Shown here: piece after piece, positions 17,599 through 25,687 of the stretch | How positions within the stretch are numbered: position 1 is the first letter of the stretch | Layout of the letters: each line of letters starts with the position of its first letter | NCBI GenBank assembly: GCA_021324265.1 | Contig: JAJPJK010000007.1 | Span: 1-45,527, forward strand | Length of the DNA: 45,527 nt | DNA from: Thermoproteota archaeon | GTDB taxonomy: Archaea; Thermoproteota; Thermoprotei; Gearchaeales; Gearchaeaceae | Reading direction: 5' to 3' | Translations under genes and position numbers: made by a program | The notes under the pieces: model-generated | Database searches by the model: none | The model's input: the letters and a program-made list of their open reading frames with translations, nothing else | What the model was told of the DNA's origin: nothing

Positions 17599-18897
17599 GT
17601 GAGATTTAGCAGCACACTCTATCTTACCTTCTTTATTATAATAGCTCTAATATTCGTTACACCTTTACATGCTCAAAATGAAGGCAAGTATTATGTCATT
17701 TCAATAAATGAAAACATAGATTTGGGTTCTCAGACTTTTCTTGAAAATTCTATCGATGACGCTCTAAGAAATGGCTATTCAGGTTTCGTTATAGTACTCA
17801 ACACCTTTGGAGGATATTCCCAAAACATGGAGGCAATGATAGAAAAAATTCAATATGCGGAATCTCAAAACATGACTGTCATAACATTGGTGGCTCCTGT
17901 CGGGGCTCATGCTACAAGTGCAGGATCCTTCATTGCACTTGCATGTTCGAAAATTTATATGGTTCGTGGAACCTCTATAGGGTCAGCAACTCCTGTTTTG
18001 GGGGCAGTCGATAATAGCACTAAAACAAAGGTAATAGAAGCCTTCGCTGCATATGCAAGGGCCTTAGCTGAAGGAAAAGGCAGAAATGCTACAGCTGCGG
18101 AAGAGATGGTCACCATGGGTAAGTCGTATACGGCAGAAGAGGCATATTCACTCAAGCTAATTGATGGTGTTCTAAATGCCTCTACTGTGAGCGGAGCACT
18201 GAGCGAGCTCGGAATCAATTACGATACCATACATACTCCAGGATTTTACTCTAATTTCCTTTCTATACTCTCAGATCAGAATGTAGCTGCAGCATTGACA
18301 TTGTTAGCTACATTCGGTTTGCTATTCGGCCTTGCAGCGCAATCTGAGATTCTCATAGCTGTTGGAATCGTAGGGCTTATATTGACGTTGGTGAGTTATT
18401 CTATTATTTCACCATTCATAGGAGCGATTGCGCTATTTCTTGTTGGAGCCATTCTTTTATTGGTTGAGCTTAAAATCGGTGAAGGTCTAGGTGCAATTCC
18501 TGCAGCTATTTTTATGGCAATCGGTTTTCTTTTGTTGTATATTCCTGTAACTCCGCCTGAGACAAGCTCAGGAGGATTGCCAAAGGTTGGTTTCTTTGAA
18601 ATTGGTATCTCCCAGTACGCTATAGCGGGGGCAATAGTGGTCCTTGGGTCAATCGCTGGGATCTATCTTCACAAGATTGCTCAAACTGTTAGAAGAAAAA
18701 CCGCTATTTTGGATGTTAATAAACTGATAGACAAGATTGGATATAGTGTTACAGAGATATCTTCGAAAAAGACTGGAGTTGTGAATGTTGAGTTTGAAGA
18801 ATGGAGCGCTAAGAGTGATGATGAAATACCTCCTAATACAAAAGTTAAGGTCATAGGTATTGAAGGTAATGTATTGATAGTGAAAAAAGCCGAATGA
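17599..18897 (+). CDS. nfeD: NfeD-type membrane serine protease (ClpP-class), long form
   Basis: A 432-residue membrane protease of the NfeD/1510 family that works with stomatins. It starts at GTG with a signal peptide (hydrophobic residues about 8-22, likely cleavage near HAQ at 24-26). The ClpP-like domain follows, with nucleophile Ser107 in AHATSAGSF and a probable general-base Lys144, by comparison with PH1510 Ser97/Lys138. Then come four or more membrane helices (about 230-370) and a C-terminal OB-like NfeD domain. It overlaps the next gene by ATGA. A T-rich spacer (17570-17598) before it could hold a terminator for the ESCRT-III gene or its own TATA. Confidence 0.92.
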   Translation: MRFSSTLYLTFFIIIALIFVTPLHAQNEGKYYVISINENIDLGSQTFLENSIDDALRNGYSGFVIVLNTFGGYSQNMEAMIEKIQYAESQNMTVITLVAPVGAHATSAGSFIALACSKIYMVRGTSIGSATPVLGAVDNSTKTKVIEAFAAYARALAEGKGRNATAAEEMVTMGKSYTAEEAYSLKLIDGVLNASTVSGALSELGINYDTIHTPGFYSNFLSILSDQNVAAALTLLATFGLLFGLAAQSEILIAVGIVGLILTLVSYSIISPFIGAIALFLVGAILLLVELKIGEGLGAIPAAIFMAIGFLLLYIPVTPPETSSGGLPKVGFFEIGISQYAIAGAIVVLGSIAGIYLHKIAQTVRRKTAILDVNKLIDKIGYSVTEISSKKTGVVNVEFEEWSAKSDDEIPPNTKVKVIGIEGNVLIVKKAE

Positions 18898-19283
18898 GCT
18901 TTTCCATTAAGATTGGACTTGCGGCGACTTTATTTTTAATAGCTATTGCGTTATTCGGCGTATTCGTAATATATGTTGCTTTTCTTCAGAACGATTTCTT
19001 AATTTTCATTGCTGGCTACGTACTCATATTAGCTGCAATCATATCCTTCTTTGGCCTGGGGGTTGCTGATGTGATGGTCAAAAGGAAAAAATACTTCGAT
19101 ATGAATAGATTGAAGGGTGAAATCGCTGAGGCGAAGATGGATATTGAAAAAGGTTCTAAAGGTGTTGTTTATGCAGAAGGGGAAGAATGGACGGCCTTTG
19201 CGCTTGAGGATATAAAACAAGGCGATGAGCTAATTATTGAAGATGTTGAGAAAGGAATTCTTTACGTAAAGAAGAGAAAATAG
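18894..19283 (+). CDS. Short NfeD-like membrane protein
   Basis: A 129-residue protein with two N-terminal transmembrane helices (about residues 6-30 and 35-60), a charged linker, and a C-terminal OB-type NfeD domain (KGVVYAEGEEWTAFALEDI). It lacks a protease domain. It is translationally coupled to the long NfeD gene (4-bp overlap) and lies 28 bp before the stomatin gene. Its likely role is as a partner or scaffold in the stomatin-NfeD membrane assembly. Confidence 0.85.
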   Translation: MSFSIKIGLAATLFLIAIALFGVFVIYVAFLQNDFLIFIAGYVLILAAIISFFGLGVADVMVKRKKYFDMNRLKGEIAEAKMDIEKGSKGVVYAEGEEWTAFALEDIKQGDELIIEDVEKGILYVKKRK

Positions 19284-19311
19284 GCTTATAAGTGCAATAT
19301 CGATAGAGTAA

Positions 19312-20271
19312 ATGATGTTAAAGTTTCCAGTTATATATCAAGAATTAGCAAGCCCTGCAACAATATTCCTCATTATTATTCTAATTATAATCGTAGTCTT
19401 GTTAATACGTGCATCTATAAGACGTGTATACGAATATGAGCGCGTAATTGTTTTTAGGCTTGGTAAGTTCATTGCTGAAAAAGGACCTGGCCTTGTTTTC
19501 ATAATTCCTTTCATAGATACTACCCAGAAAGTCGATTTGAGGGAGAGATTTATTTCTGTAACTAAACAAACATGTATTACCAAAGATAATGCTCCTGTAG
19601 ATATCGATTTTCTAATATATTATCGTGTAATATCTGCTTCAGATTCAGTTCTAAAGGTTCAAAATTTTGAAGGAGCTGCAACAGGTATAGGGACAACTAC
19701 TTTGAGAGCAGTGATAGGCGATATCTTACTAGATGAAGTCTTGTCTAAGAGGGAAACAATTAATCAGATCCTTAGAGCTAAACTTGATGAGGTTACTGGG
19801 AGATGGGGTGTCAAAATTACAAACGTTGAGATAAGAGAAATACTTCCTCCCAAGCAGGTGCAAGATGCGATGATATTACAAATGTCAGCAGAAAGGAGCA
19901 GAAGAGCGCTGATAACTGAAGCAGACGGTAAGAAACAAGCTGCAATTACTATAGCTGAAGGTGAAAAACAAGCGGCTATATTGAGAGCTGAAGGCGATAG
20001 ACAATCTGCTATATTGAGAGCTGAAGGTGACAGGCAGGCTACAATACTGAGAGCAGAAGGTTTCTCAAATGCCTTAGATCTAATATTTAATGCTGCCAAA
20101 AAGCTCGATAGTAATACTATGACACTTCAGTATTTTGATACACTCAAATCGCTAGCGCAGAGCCCTTCTACTAAGTTTATATTCCCAATGGAATTCACTT
20201 CCTTGCTCTCTCCAGTTCAAGAAATGGCTAGAAAAGCAACAACAAATAAGGAAGAAAAGCAACAGCAATAA
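19312..20271 (+). CDS. Stomatin/SPFH (band 7) membrane protein
   Basis: A 319-residue SPFH protein: one N-terminal membrane helix (about residues 16-34), then the band-7 domain (RRVYEYERVIVFRLGKF, GPGLVFIIPFID, DAPV-like NAPVDIDF), and a long alanine/glutamate-rich coiled coil. Members form large membrane-bound oligomers in lipid microdomains, and stomatins can be substrates of NfeD proteases. The coiled coil contains four 11-residue repeats. Two ATGs are adjacent (19312 and 19315), and either could be used. The stop lies 3 bp from that of a convergent small gene. Confidence 0.94.
   Translation: MMLKFPVIYQELASPATIFLIIILIIIVVLLIRASIRRVYEYERVIVFRLGKFIAEKGPGLVFIIPFIDTTQKVDLRERFISVTKQTCITKDNAPVDIDFLIYYRVISASDSVLKVQNFEGAATGIGTTTLRAVIGDILLDEVLSKRETINQILRAKLDEVTGRWGVKITNVEIREILPPKQVQDAMILQMSAERSRRALITEADGKKQAAITIAEGEKQAAILRAEGDRQSAILRAEGDRQATILRAEGFSNALDLIFNAAKKLDSNTMTLQYFDTLKSLAQSPSTKFIFPMEFTSLLSPVQEMARKATTNKEEKQQQ
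19921..20052 (+). repeat. Four tandem 33-bp repeats in the stomatin coiled coil
   Basis: Four imperfect 33-bp units (starting 19921, 19954, 19987 and 20020) encode ADGKKQAAITI, AEGEKQAAILR, AEGDRQSAILR and AEGDRQATILR. Units two and three are the most alike. The eleven-residue period fits a right-handed coiled coil, as seen in other SPFH proteins. Third-position differences show the repeats are old rather than recent slippage. Confidence 0.85.
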
Positions 20272-20274
20272 AAA

Positions 20275-20421
20275 CTATTCAGGTATACTTTCAGTCTCCA
20301 GTTTTCCTTCCTTTAAATAGACAATTAAGAATCTATTGTCTTCGAATATTAAAGTAATTTCGTTCGGTTTCTCATCGACTGTTAATAACCTTTTGCCTAT
20401 TACGCCATCGTACTTTGCCAT
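20275..20421 (-). CDS. Small protein of 48 residues, unknown function
   Basis: I do not recognise this protein. It reads MAKYDGVIGKRLLTVDEKP and continues with alternating hydrophobic and charged residues (ITLIFEDNRFLIVYLKEGK) that suggest a small beta-rich fold. It is supported by a strong TATA box 27 bp upstream of its ATG, by tight packing (3 bp from the stomatin stop), and by ending just before the promoter of the TRAM gene region. It is too short to be assigned a function. Confidence 0.6.
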   Translation of the reverse strand: MAKYDGVIGKRLLTVDEKPNEITLIFEDNRFLIVYLKEGKLETESIPE

Positions 20422-20442
20422 GTTCAAAAAAATTAAGTTAGT

Positions 20443-20454
20443 ATTATATAAAAT
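20443..20454 (-). promoter_or_regulatory. TATA box of the 48-residue protein gene
   Basis: On the minus strand this reads as a TTTTATATAAT-like box centred 27 bp upstream of the ATG at 20421. It is one of the clearest TATA boxes in the window and supports the small gene being real. Confidence 0.6.
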
Positions 20455-20459
20455 ATTCC

Positions 20460-20672
20460 TTAAGTTACTACTTCAGCTATCGCAAACTTTCCAGCTACCT
20501 TAATGATCTTTGCTTTTACCTTATCTCCTTTCTTCGTATTCTTCACAAAAATTACGAAGCCCTTTACCCTTGCTACGCCATCTCCTTGTCTTCCTACTTC
20601 TTGAATTTCTAGTTCGTATACTTCGTTTAATTTTACTGGTTTTTCAAAAAACCTTCTATTACTCGTATCCGT
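20460..20672 (-). CDS. Stand-alone TRAM-domain protein, start codon unresolved
   Basis: The reading frame encodes an archaeal TRAM protein: LNEVYELEIQEVGRQGDGVA, then VKGFVIFVKNTKKGDKVKAK and FAIAEVVT. These small beta-barrel proteins bind RNA and act as chaperones. The frame runs from a TGA (20673-20675) to TAA without any ATG, GTG or TTG before the TRAM core. Candidate starts are ACG at 20670 or 20664. Alternatively, removing one A after the TTG near 20677 would give TTG-ACG-GAT in frame, so a base-calling error or a recent indel is possible. The whole open frame is given here. Confidence 0.7.
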   Translation of the reverse strand, partial: TDTSNRRFFEKPVKLNEVYELEIQEVGRQGDGVARVKGFVIFVKNTKKGDKVKAKIIKVAGKFAIAEVVT

Positions 20673-20752
20673 TCAACCCGTTTTGATATTTTTTAATCTT
20701 CCTACTATTTAAATTTTTAAAATTTTTTTAATTGGATAGCAAATTTAGGATT

Positions 20753-22030
20753 ATGCCTGATGCTGATGTAATCGTTGTTGGAGCGGGTCTAGCTGGTTTG
20801 AGCGCAGCTTATAGGTTGGCGAAGCTTGGGAGGAATGTCATTGTTTTGGAAAGAGGCGAATATCCTGGTTCAAAGAATGTAACAGGTGGTAGAATGTATC
20901 TCCATGCGATTAAGAAAAACATCGACATACCTATTTCTGAAATGCCTTTTGAAAGATTTGTAGTAAGGGAATGCATCACGTTCTTAGATCAAAGTTCTTC
21001 AGTAACATTAGAATTGAATAATTATAATGTTTCTGAACCTATGAGTGCAACTGTTCTAAGAGCTAGATTTGATCGCTGGTTTTCTGAGAGAGTAGAAGAA
21101 AGAGGTGCTACAATAATCACTAAAGCCAAAGTCGATGATTTGATCTTAGAAGATGGATTTGTAAAAGGCGTTATTGTCGGTGGCGAAAAGCTTACATCTA
21201 ACGTAACAATAATTGCTGAAGGAGTGAATAGTTTTTTGGCAGAAAAACTCGGGCTTCGCAAAAGCTTTGTTCCAGAATCTGTAACCGTGGCCGCTAAAGG
21301 GATTGTTGAACTTGGAGAGGAAGAGATAAACAAAAGATTCAATTTAAAGGATAAAGAGGGGGTCGCCCATGCCATTATAGGCTTTACGAATGGCGTTCAT
21401 GGAGGTGGTTTTATCTATACCGATAGGGAGGTTGTCTCAATAGGTGTTGTATGTTTACTTAAATCCTTAGTTGAGCATGGGAAGTCCATTGCTGATATTT
21501 TCGAAGATTTCAGATTGCATCCCGCAGTTCAAAGATATATCGAGGGAGGAAAGCTTGTTGAATATTCAGGGCATTTGACTCCAGAGCTCGGTTATAACAT
21601 GATACCAAAAATTTATTCTAATGGTGTGCTCATAGCTGGGGATGCAGCAGGTTTCTTTCTAGAAGGAGGTCCTATATTAAGGGGTATGGATTTCGCAATT
21701 GAATCAGGTTCGCTTGCAGCTGAAGCTGCTAACATTGCTTTAAATAAAAATGATTATTCTGAGCAAACTCTGAAAATTTATATGGATCTTTTAAACGATA
21801 GTTTCGTATTGCGAGATTTAAGAATGTATAAAAACTCTCCAAAGGCAATTAGCAATCCAAGGCTATATACTTCTTATCCCAAATTGGTCAATCAAATATT
21901 TACCCAACTAATGCATATCGATGGTAATCCAAGGCCGCACATGGGGAGCATTATTTTTAATAATATTTTGAGAAATGGCCAAATTATATATTTACTTAGA
22001 GACATTTTCGATTTCTTAGCTTCACTTTAA
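20753..22030 (+). CDS. fixC: FixC-like electron transfer flavoprotein:quinone oxidoreductase
   Basis: A 425-residue FAD protein that passes electrons from electron transfer flavoprotein to quinone. The FAD motif VVGAGLAGLSAAYRLA is at the N-terminus, followed by GEYPGSKNVTGGRMY, which is diagnostic of FixC/ETF-QO, and IAGDAAGFFLEGGPILRGMD near residue 300. The ATG at 20753 is preferred over an in-frame TTG at 20732 because it begins directly at the Rossmann strand and has AT-rich TATA-like sequence upstream. FixX follows after 1 bp. No fixA/fixB is in the window. Confidence 0.92.
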   Translation: MPDADVIVVGAGLAGLSAAYRLAKLGRNVIVLERGEYPGSKNVTGGRMYLHAIKKNIDIPISEMPFERFVVRECITFLDQSSSVTLELNNYNVSEPMSATVLRARFDRWFSERVEERGATIITKAKVDDLILEDGFVKGVIVGGEKLTSNVTIIAEGVNSFLAEKLGLRKSFVPESVTVAAKGIVELGEEEINKRFNLKDKEGVAHAIIGFTNGVHGGGFIYTDREVVSIGVVCLLKSLVEHGKSIADIFEDFRLHPAVQRYIEGGKLVEYSGHLTPELGYNMIPKIYSNGVLIAGDAAGFFLEGGPILRGMDFAIESGSLAAEAANIALNKNDYSEQTLKIYMDLLNDSFVLRDLRMYKNSPKAISNPRLYTSYPKLVNQIFTQLMHIDGNPRPHMGSIIFNNILRNGQIIYLLRDIFDFLASL

Positions 22031-22031
22031 G

Positions 22032-22331
22032 ATGGCAGAAGTAAATAAACCTCTTAAAATCAATGAAAGATTGGCGCTGACAACGTATATTACCGATGTT
22101 GAGAGCCATATACAGGTAGATAATGAAAAATGCAAAGATTGCGTTACTAAGGCATGCTTGTATGTATGTCCTGCGAAGGTTTATGAGCTTAAGGATGGGA
22201 AGATAATAGCTCACTATGAAGCTTGCCTAGAATTAGGCGGCTGCATAATTGCTTGCCACCAAATGGGCAATAAAGGAATAACATGGAAATATCCCAAAGG
22301 AGGTCAAGGTGTAGTATTCAAATATGGATGA
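22032..22331 (+). CDS. fixX: FixX ferredoxin-like protein
   Basis: A 99-residue ferredoxin-like partner of FixC that carries the iron-sulfur centre between FAD and quinone. Cysteines are at 34, 37, 42, 46 (CKDCVTKACLYVCPAKVY) and 65, 71, 75 (CLELGGCIIAC), consistent with one [4Fe-4S] cluster and a degenerate second site. Such proteins are fused to FixC in mitochondrial ETF-QO. The gene begins 1 bp after the fixC stop, so the two are cotranscribed. Confidence 0.93.
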   Translation: MAEVNKPLKINERLALTTYITDVESHIQVDNEKCKDCVTKACLYVCPAKVYELKDGKIIAHYEACLELGGCIIACHQMGNKGITWKYPKGGQGVVFKYG

Positions 22332-22345
22332 TGTACAAATCTTTA

Positions 22346-22357
22346 GATTTTTAAAAA
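22346..22357 (+). promoter_or_regulatory. TATA box of the FUN14-like/polymerase pair
   Basis: GATTTTTAAAAA is centred 26 bp upstream of the ATG at 22377, the expected distance for a leaderless transcript that would carry both overlapping downstream genes. Confidence 0.5.
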
Positions 22358-22376
22358 CAAAATAAGTAATAACAAT

Positions 22377-22670
22377 ATGGCCTTCGTATTTGAGCAAGCC
22401 GTTGCACTTGTATTGCCTTTTGTAATAGGTCTGTTAGTAGGTTATATTTTGAAGCAATCTTTAAAGTTACTTGCAGCTGTTGTAGTATTAATTTTAATCC
22501 TTCTTTTAGCAGGTATCATCGATGTGAATGTATTGAAGTATGGATTTGAGCATGTCTTAGCATATGGTTCAGCAGCTTTTGATGCCGCTAAGAGCGTTGC
22601 AAGCATCCTACCTTATTCTTCAGTACTTTTCATAATTGGTGTTGCAATAGGGTTCCTCTTATCTAAGTGA
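22377..22670 (+). CDS. Small membrane protein, FUN14-like
   Basis: A 97-residue protein with three hydrophobic segments: FVIGLLVGYILKQSLKL (about 15-31), AVVVLILILLLAGII (about 34-48) and SSVLFIIGVAIGFLLSK at the C-terminus. The GxxxGY-K pattern in the first helix and overall size resemble archaeal FUN14-family proteins, whose function is not established. Its stop overlaps the start of the Y-family polymerase as GTGA, so the two are translated together, an unexpected pairing. Confidence 0.6.
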   Translation: MAFVFEQAVALVLPFVIGLLVGYILKQSLKLLAAVVVLILILLLAGIIDVNVLKYGFEHVLAYGSAAFDAAKSVASILPYSSVLFIIGVAIGFLLSK

Positions 22671-23755
22671 AAATTATTGCATGTATTGATCTAGATTATT
22701 TTTACGCTCAGTGCGAAGAAGTTCTTAATCCTGACTTAAAGAACAAGCCTGTAGTCGTATGCATGTATTCAGGAAGAGGCAAAGAAGGGGGAGCAGTTGC
22801 AACATGCAACTATGTTGCTAGGAAATATGGTGTGAAATCTGGGATTGCAATAACAAGAGCCAAGCAGTTACTTAAAAATGTGGAAGCTTATTTCATACCT
22901 GCGAGATTAGAACTTTACGATCAGATATCTCAGAGGGTAATGGAGATTGTTAAGAAGTATGCCGATACTCTAGAGATAGTAAGTGTCGATGAAGCTTTTC
23001 TGGATATAACTTCAAGATCTGAAGAAGATTTCAATAAAGCTGAAAATCTTATGAGGAGGATGAAGGAGGAGATATATGAAAGGGAAAAACTCACTTGTTC
23101 TGTAGGCATTTCATTTAGCAGAGTGATCGCTAAGATAGCCTCAGGATTGAATAAACCTAATGGACTAGTTGTTATAGCGCCAGAAGATTTAGAATCCAAG
23201 ATATGGCCTTTAGCAGTAGAAGAAATACCTGGAATTGGGCCTAGAACAAAGGAGATCCTCAACAAATTGGGAATTTTGACTATAGGAGATTTGGCTAAAG
23301 CAAATATCATGACTTTAATTCAGATATTTGGAAGAAAAAGCGCTACCTACTTGAAGCTTGCTGCTGAAGGCAAAGATAAGGAGGAACCCAGAGAGTCAGA
23401 GGAATCAAAACAGTATAGTAGAATGGCTACCTTGAAGGAAAACACTCTTTCTCTTAGAGATATTCTCCCTTATATTGAGGAATTGTGCAAGGATATTAGT
23501 TTGACTCTTAAGCAGAACGGTAAGCTAGCCAAAGGCGTAGGTCTGACAGCTATTCTCGAAGACTTAACCACTTTGTCAAAGAATAAAACATTAGATCAGC
23601 CTGTAAATAGTTTTGAAAAGATATTTGAAGTAGCCAAGGAATTGTTGCCTGAATTAATTTCTAAGTCTAACAAATTGTTCAGGAGAATATCTGTAAGAGT
23701 ATTCAATTTAGTCGATATAACAGGAGTGAAAACTTTAGAGGAGTTCGTTTCATAA
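22667..23755 (+). CDS. dinB: Y-family DNA polymerase IV (Dpo4/Dbh)
   Basis: A translesion DNA polymerase of 362 residues. Catalytic acidic residues are Asp8 (CIDLDYFYAQCEE) and Asp108/Glu109 (SVDEAFLDI), with the Tyr steric gate in the YFYAQ region, and a helix-hairpin-helix thumb motif (EIPGIGPRTKEILNKLGI) near residue 185. The C-terminal little-finger domain is complete; the end is not an obvious PCNA-binding motif. GTG start overlapping the FUN14-like gene by 4 bp. The stop overlaps the convergent zincin gene by 6 bp. It closely resembles Sulfolobus Dpo4 in the palm. Confidence 0.95.
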   Translation: MKIIACIDLDYFYAQCEEVLNPDLKNKPVVVCMYSGRGKEGGAVATCNYVARKYGVKSGIAITRAKQLLKNVEAYFIPARLELYDQISQRVMEIVKKYADTLEIVSVDEAFLDITSRSEEDFNKAENLMRRMKEEIYEREKLTCSVGISFSRVIAKIASGLNKPNGLVVIAPEDLESKIWPLAVEEIPGIGPRTKEILNKLGILTIGDLAKANIMTLIQIFGRKSATYLKLAAEGKDKEEPRESEESKQYSRMATLKENTLSLRDILPYIEELCKDISLTLKQNGKLAKGVGLTAILEDLTTLSKNKTLDQPVNSFEKIFEVAKELLPELISKSNKLFRRISVRVFNLVDITGVKTLEEFVS

Positions 23756-24226
23756 CACATTGAGGCGCTTTGCAAGTTCTAAGATTTTTTCTCTATTTTC
23801 CCAAGGGACAGTTAAATATTCTAAGATTTCTTCCTTAGACATACCCAATCTTTTAGCTTCTTCAACAGTATACATATATGCTTCCACCTCTGTAGGTCTT
23901 TCTGCATAACTATATCTTCTATCAAAGAGATCCGCTCCTCTTTTCCATTGTCTCACATGTATGAGCTCATGTAGTATGTCTAAGTAAATGTCTCTTTCAT
24001 TTCCTTTTCTCAAGTATTTCTGGCAGATATATATTGAACCATCCGCATCCTCTACCCACATGTAGCCGTCGCACTCAACAATCCTTATCTTGGTCGTTTT
24101 CTTCATATCTTCAAATTCTTCTTTGAGAACATTTCTAACGATCCATGAATCTTCTAGTCCACTGAAGACTTCTTCGATTTTGTATTCTCCTTTTTTTAGC
24201 TTTCGGTTGATTTTGAAGGCCGTCAT
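23750..24226 (-). CDS. Small putative zinc metallopeptidase (HExxH)
   Basis: A 158-residue protein with a zincin signature: LHELIHVRQWKRG gives His86, Glu87 and His90, and a third ligand is likely Glu113 or Glu115 in ERPTEVEAYMY. A beta-strand region precedes the metal helix (IRIVECDGYMWVED), as in minimal gluzincin-like domains. It has no signal peptide, so it should act in the cytoplasm. I do not recognise a named family. It faces the polymerase gene convergently, which does not imply a shared function. Confidence 0.6.
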   Translation of the reverse strand: MTAFKINRKLKKGEYKIEEVFSGLEDSWIVRNVLKEEFEDMKKTTKIRIVECDGYMWVEDADGSIYICQKYLRKGNERDIYLDILHELIHVRQWKRGADLFDRRYSYAERPTEVEAYMYTVEEAKRLGMSKEEILEYLTVPWENREKILELAKRLNVL

Positions 24227-24269
24227 TTCCCTTTTTTATCTTTTTTACTGAATAAAAAATTAACAAACT

Positions 24270-25115
24270 ATGCATATTGATTATTTCTACCAGCCTGTTT
24301 CAAGCATAACCAAACTCGCAGTAGGCATGAAAAGTGTGAAGGTAGATAAAAGAACGAGATTTCAGCATGTAATAATAGCTGAGCTTTATGAATATGGACT
24401 AAGCCTAATCCTTGATGATTTAATACAAGTTACCAAAGCCGATGAAGCATATTATCATGAAGCGCTAGTGCATCCTGCGCTTTTCCTTCATGAAAAACCA
24501 GATAAAGTGCTCATCATAGGCGGCGGTGATGGCTGTGCAGCGAGAGAAGTATTAAAACATGATATTGAATCATTAAAGCTAGTAGATATAGACGGTGAAC
24601 TTGTAGAGTTATGTAAAACATATTTAAAAGAGATCAATCAGGGATCTCTTGAAAACAAGAAGCTTGAACTCGTAATAGCAGATGGTAAGGAATTTGTTAA
24701 TAAAGAGAGAGAACTCTTTGATTGCATCATACTTGATTTAACAGACCCTTTTGGTGCTGAAATAGGTAGAGAACTTTACTCCAGCCTTTTCTATTCAAAA
24801 ATCAAAAGGTTGCTTCATGAAAACAGTGTGCTTGTTACTCAAGCAGGTACAGCATTCTATTATTCAAAGGTTTTCGATGAAGTATATGGCAATTTGGCTA
24901 AAAATTTCAAGCATGTATTTAGTTATGAAAACTGGATACCATCCTTTGGATACAGCTGTTGCTTCATTTTGGCTTCAGATAAGTATGATCCTCTCCTTTT
25001 AAATAGGGAAAAGCTTGAAAAGGTAATGGAGAGAAAGAATATTCCATTGAAGTTTTATAATCCCAATACTCATGAGGCTATGTTTAAGAAAGGAATTACT
25101 AGAATGTTAGTTTAA
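24270..25115 (+). CDS. speE: Spermidine synthase / polyamine aminopropyltransferase
   Basis: Transfers an aminopropyl group from decarboxylated S-adenosylmethionine to an amine acceptor. The 281-residue protein has the N-terminal beta domain, the substrate segment QVTKADEAYYHEALVHPAL, the nucleotide motif IIGGGDGCAARE (GGGDG at 84-88) and the catalytic-loop ILDLTDPFG. Archaeal enzymes of this type may make spermidine, thermospermine or aminopropylagmatine; the acceptor cannot be told here. The stop interlocks by 4 bp with ubiX on the other strand. Confidence 0.93.
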   Translation: MHIDYFYQPVSSITKLAVGMKSVKVDKRTRFQHVIIAELYEYGLSLILDDLIQVTKADEAYYHEALVHPALFLHEKPDKVLIIGGGDGCAAREVLKHDIESLKLVDIDGELVELCKTYLKEINQGSLENKKLELVIADGKEFVNKERELFDCIILDLTDPFGAEIGRELYSSLFYSKIKRLLHENSVLVTQAGTAFYYSKVFDEVYGNLAKNFKHVFSYENWIPSFGYSCCFILASDKYDPLLLNREKLEKVMERKNIPLKFYNPNTHEAMFKKGITRMLV

Positions 25116-25687
25116 TCCTCCATTCCTCCCTTCCAAATCCGCAAGCTCTTGTCCTCGATTCCGAAGTATCTTAGTGCTCTAGCTACTGATTGATCAACTA
25201 AATCTATCAAATCTTTTGGTTTCGCATACCAAGCAGGTAAAGGCGGAAAGATGACTACGTTTGGTAAAATTGCTAGCTTCCTAAGATTATCTATATGTAT
25301 ATAACTCAATGGTGTTTCCCTAATCATAAGTACTAGTGTTCTTTTTTCTTTAATGCAAACATCAGCAGCTCTTAAAAGGAGATTATTTGATAGACCATTA
25401 GCTATACTGGCAACTGTCTTCATAGAGCATGGAGCAATCAGCATGCCATCAGTTTGGAAAGAACCACTTGCAATTGGTGCAGTAAAATCGTATTCATCGT
25501 AGCTGTAACTGGCTAATTTGATCAGGTCTTCCTTTGATATTTCTAGCTCATTCTTAATAACTTGCCATGCAGATGAGGAAACAATTAGATGTGTTTCATG
25601 TTGCATATTTTTCAGTTTAATGAGGGCACGCAGAGCATATATAGCTCCCGATGCCCCAGAAACACCTACAATAATTTTTTTGGTCAT
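25112..25687 (-). CDS. ubiX: UbiX-like flavin prenyltransferase
   Basis: Attaches dimethylallyl phosphate to FMN to make the prenylated cofactor of UbiD decarboxylases. The 191-residue flavoprotein has GVSGASGAIYALR at the N-terminus, VSSSAWQVI, SGSFQTDGMLIAPCSMKTV and the late RETPLS and PPLPAWY motifs typical of UbiX/Pad1. No ubiD is in the window. It overlaps the upstream DHH gene by 4 bp (ATGA) and is the last gene of the elp3-DHH-ubiX operon. Confidence 0.94.
   Translation of the reverse strand: MTKKIIVGVSGASGAIYALRALIKLKNMQHETHLIVSSSAWQVIKNELEISKEDLIKLASYSYDEYDFTAPIASGSFQTDGMLIAPCSMKTVASIANGLSNNLLLRAADVCIKEKRTLVLMIRETPLSYIHIDNLRKLAILPNVVIFPPLPAWYAKPKDLIDLVDQSVARALRYFGIEDKSLRIWKGGMED

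Noticed and set aside
19764-20099. 111-codon minus-strand frame opposite the stomatin repeats
   Set aside because: It is a shadow of the 33-bp coiled-coil repeats; its own repetitive Ser/Ala/Leu composition is what the antisense of that repeat gives.
20272-20752. Possible non-coding RNA in the longest stretch without a large gene
   Set aside because: The stretch is explained by the 48-residue gene, the TRAM frame and promoter sequence. I saw no tRNA-like cloverleaf or strong stem-loop by eye.
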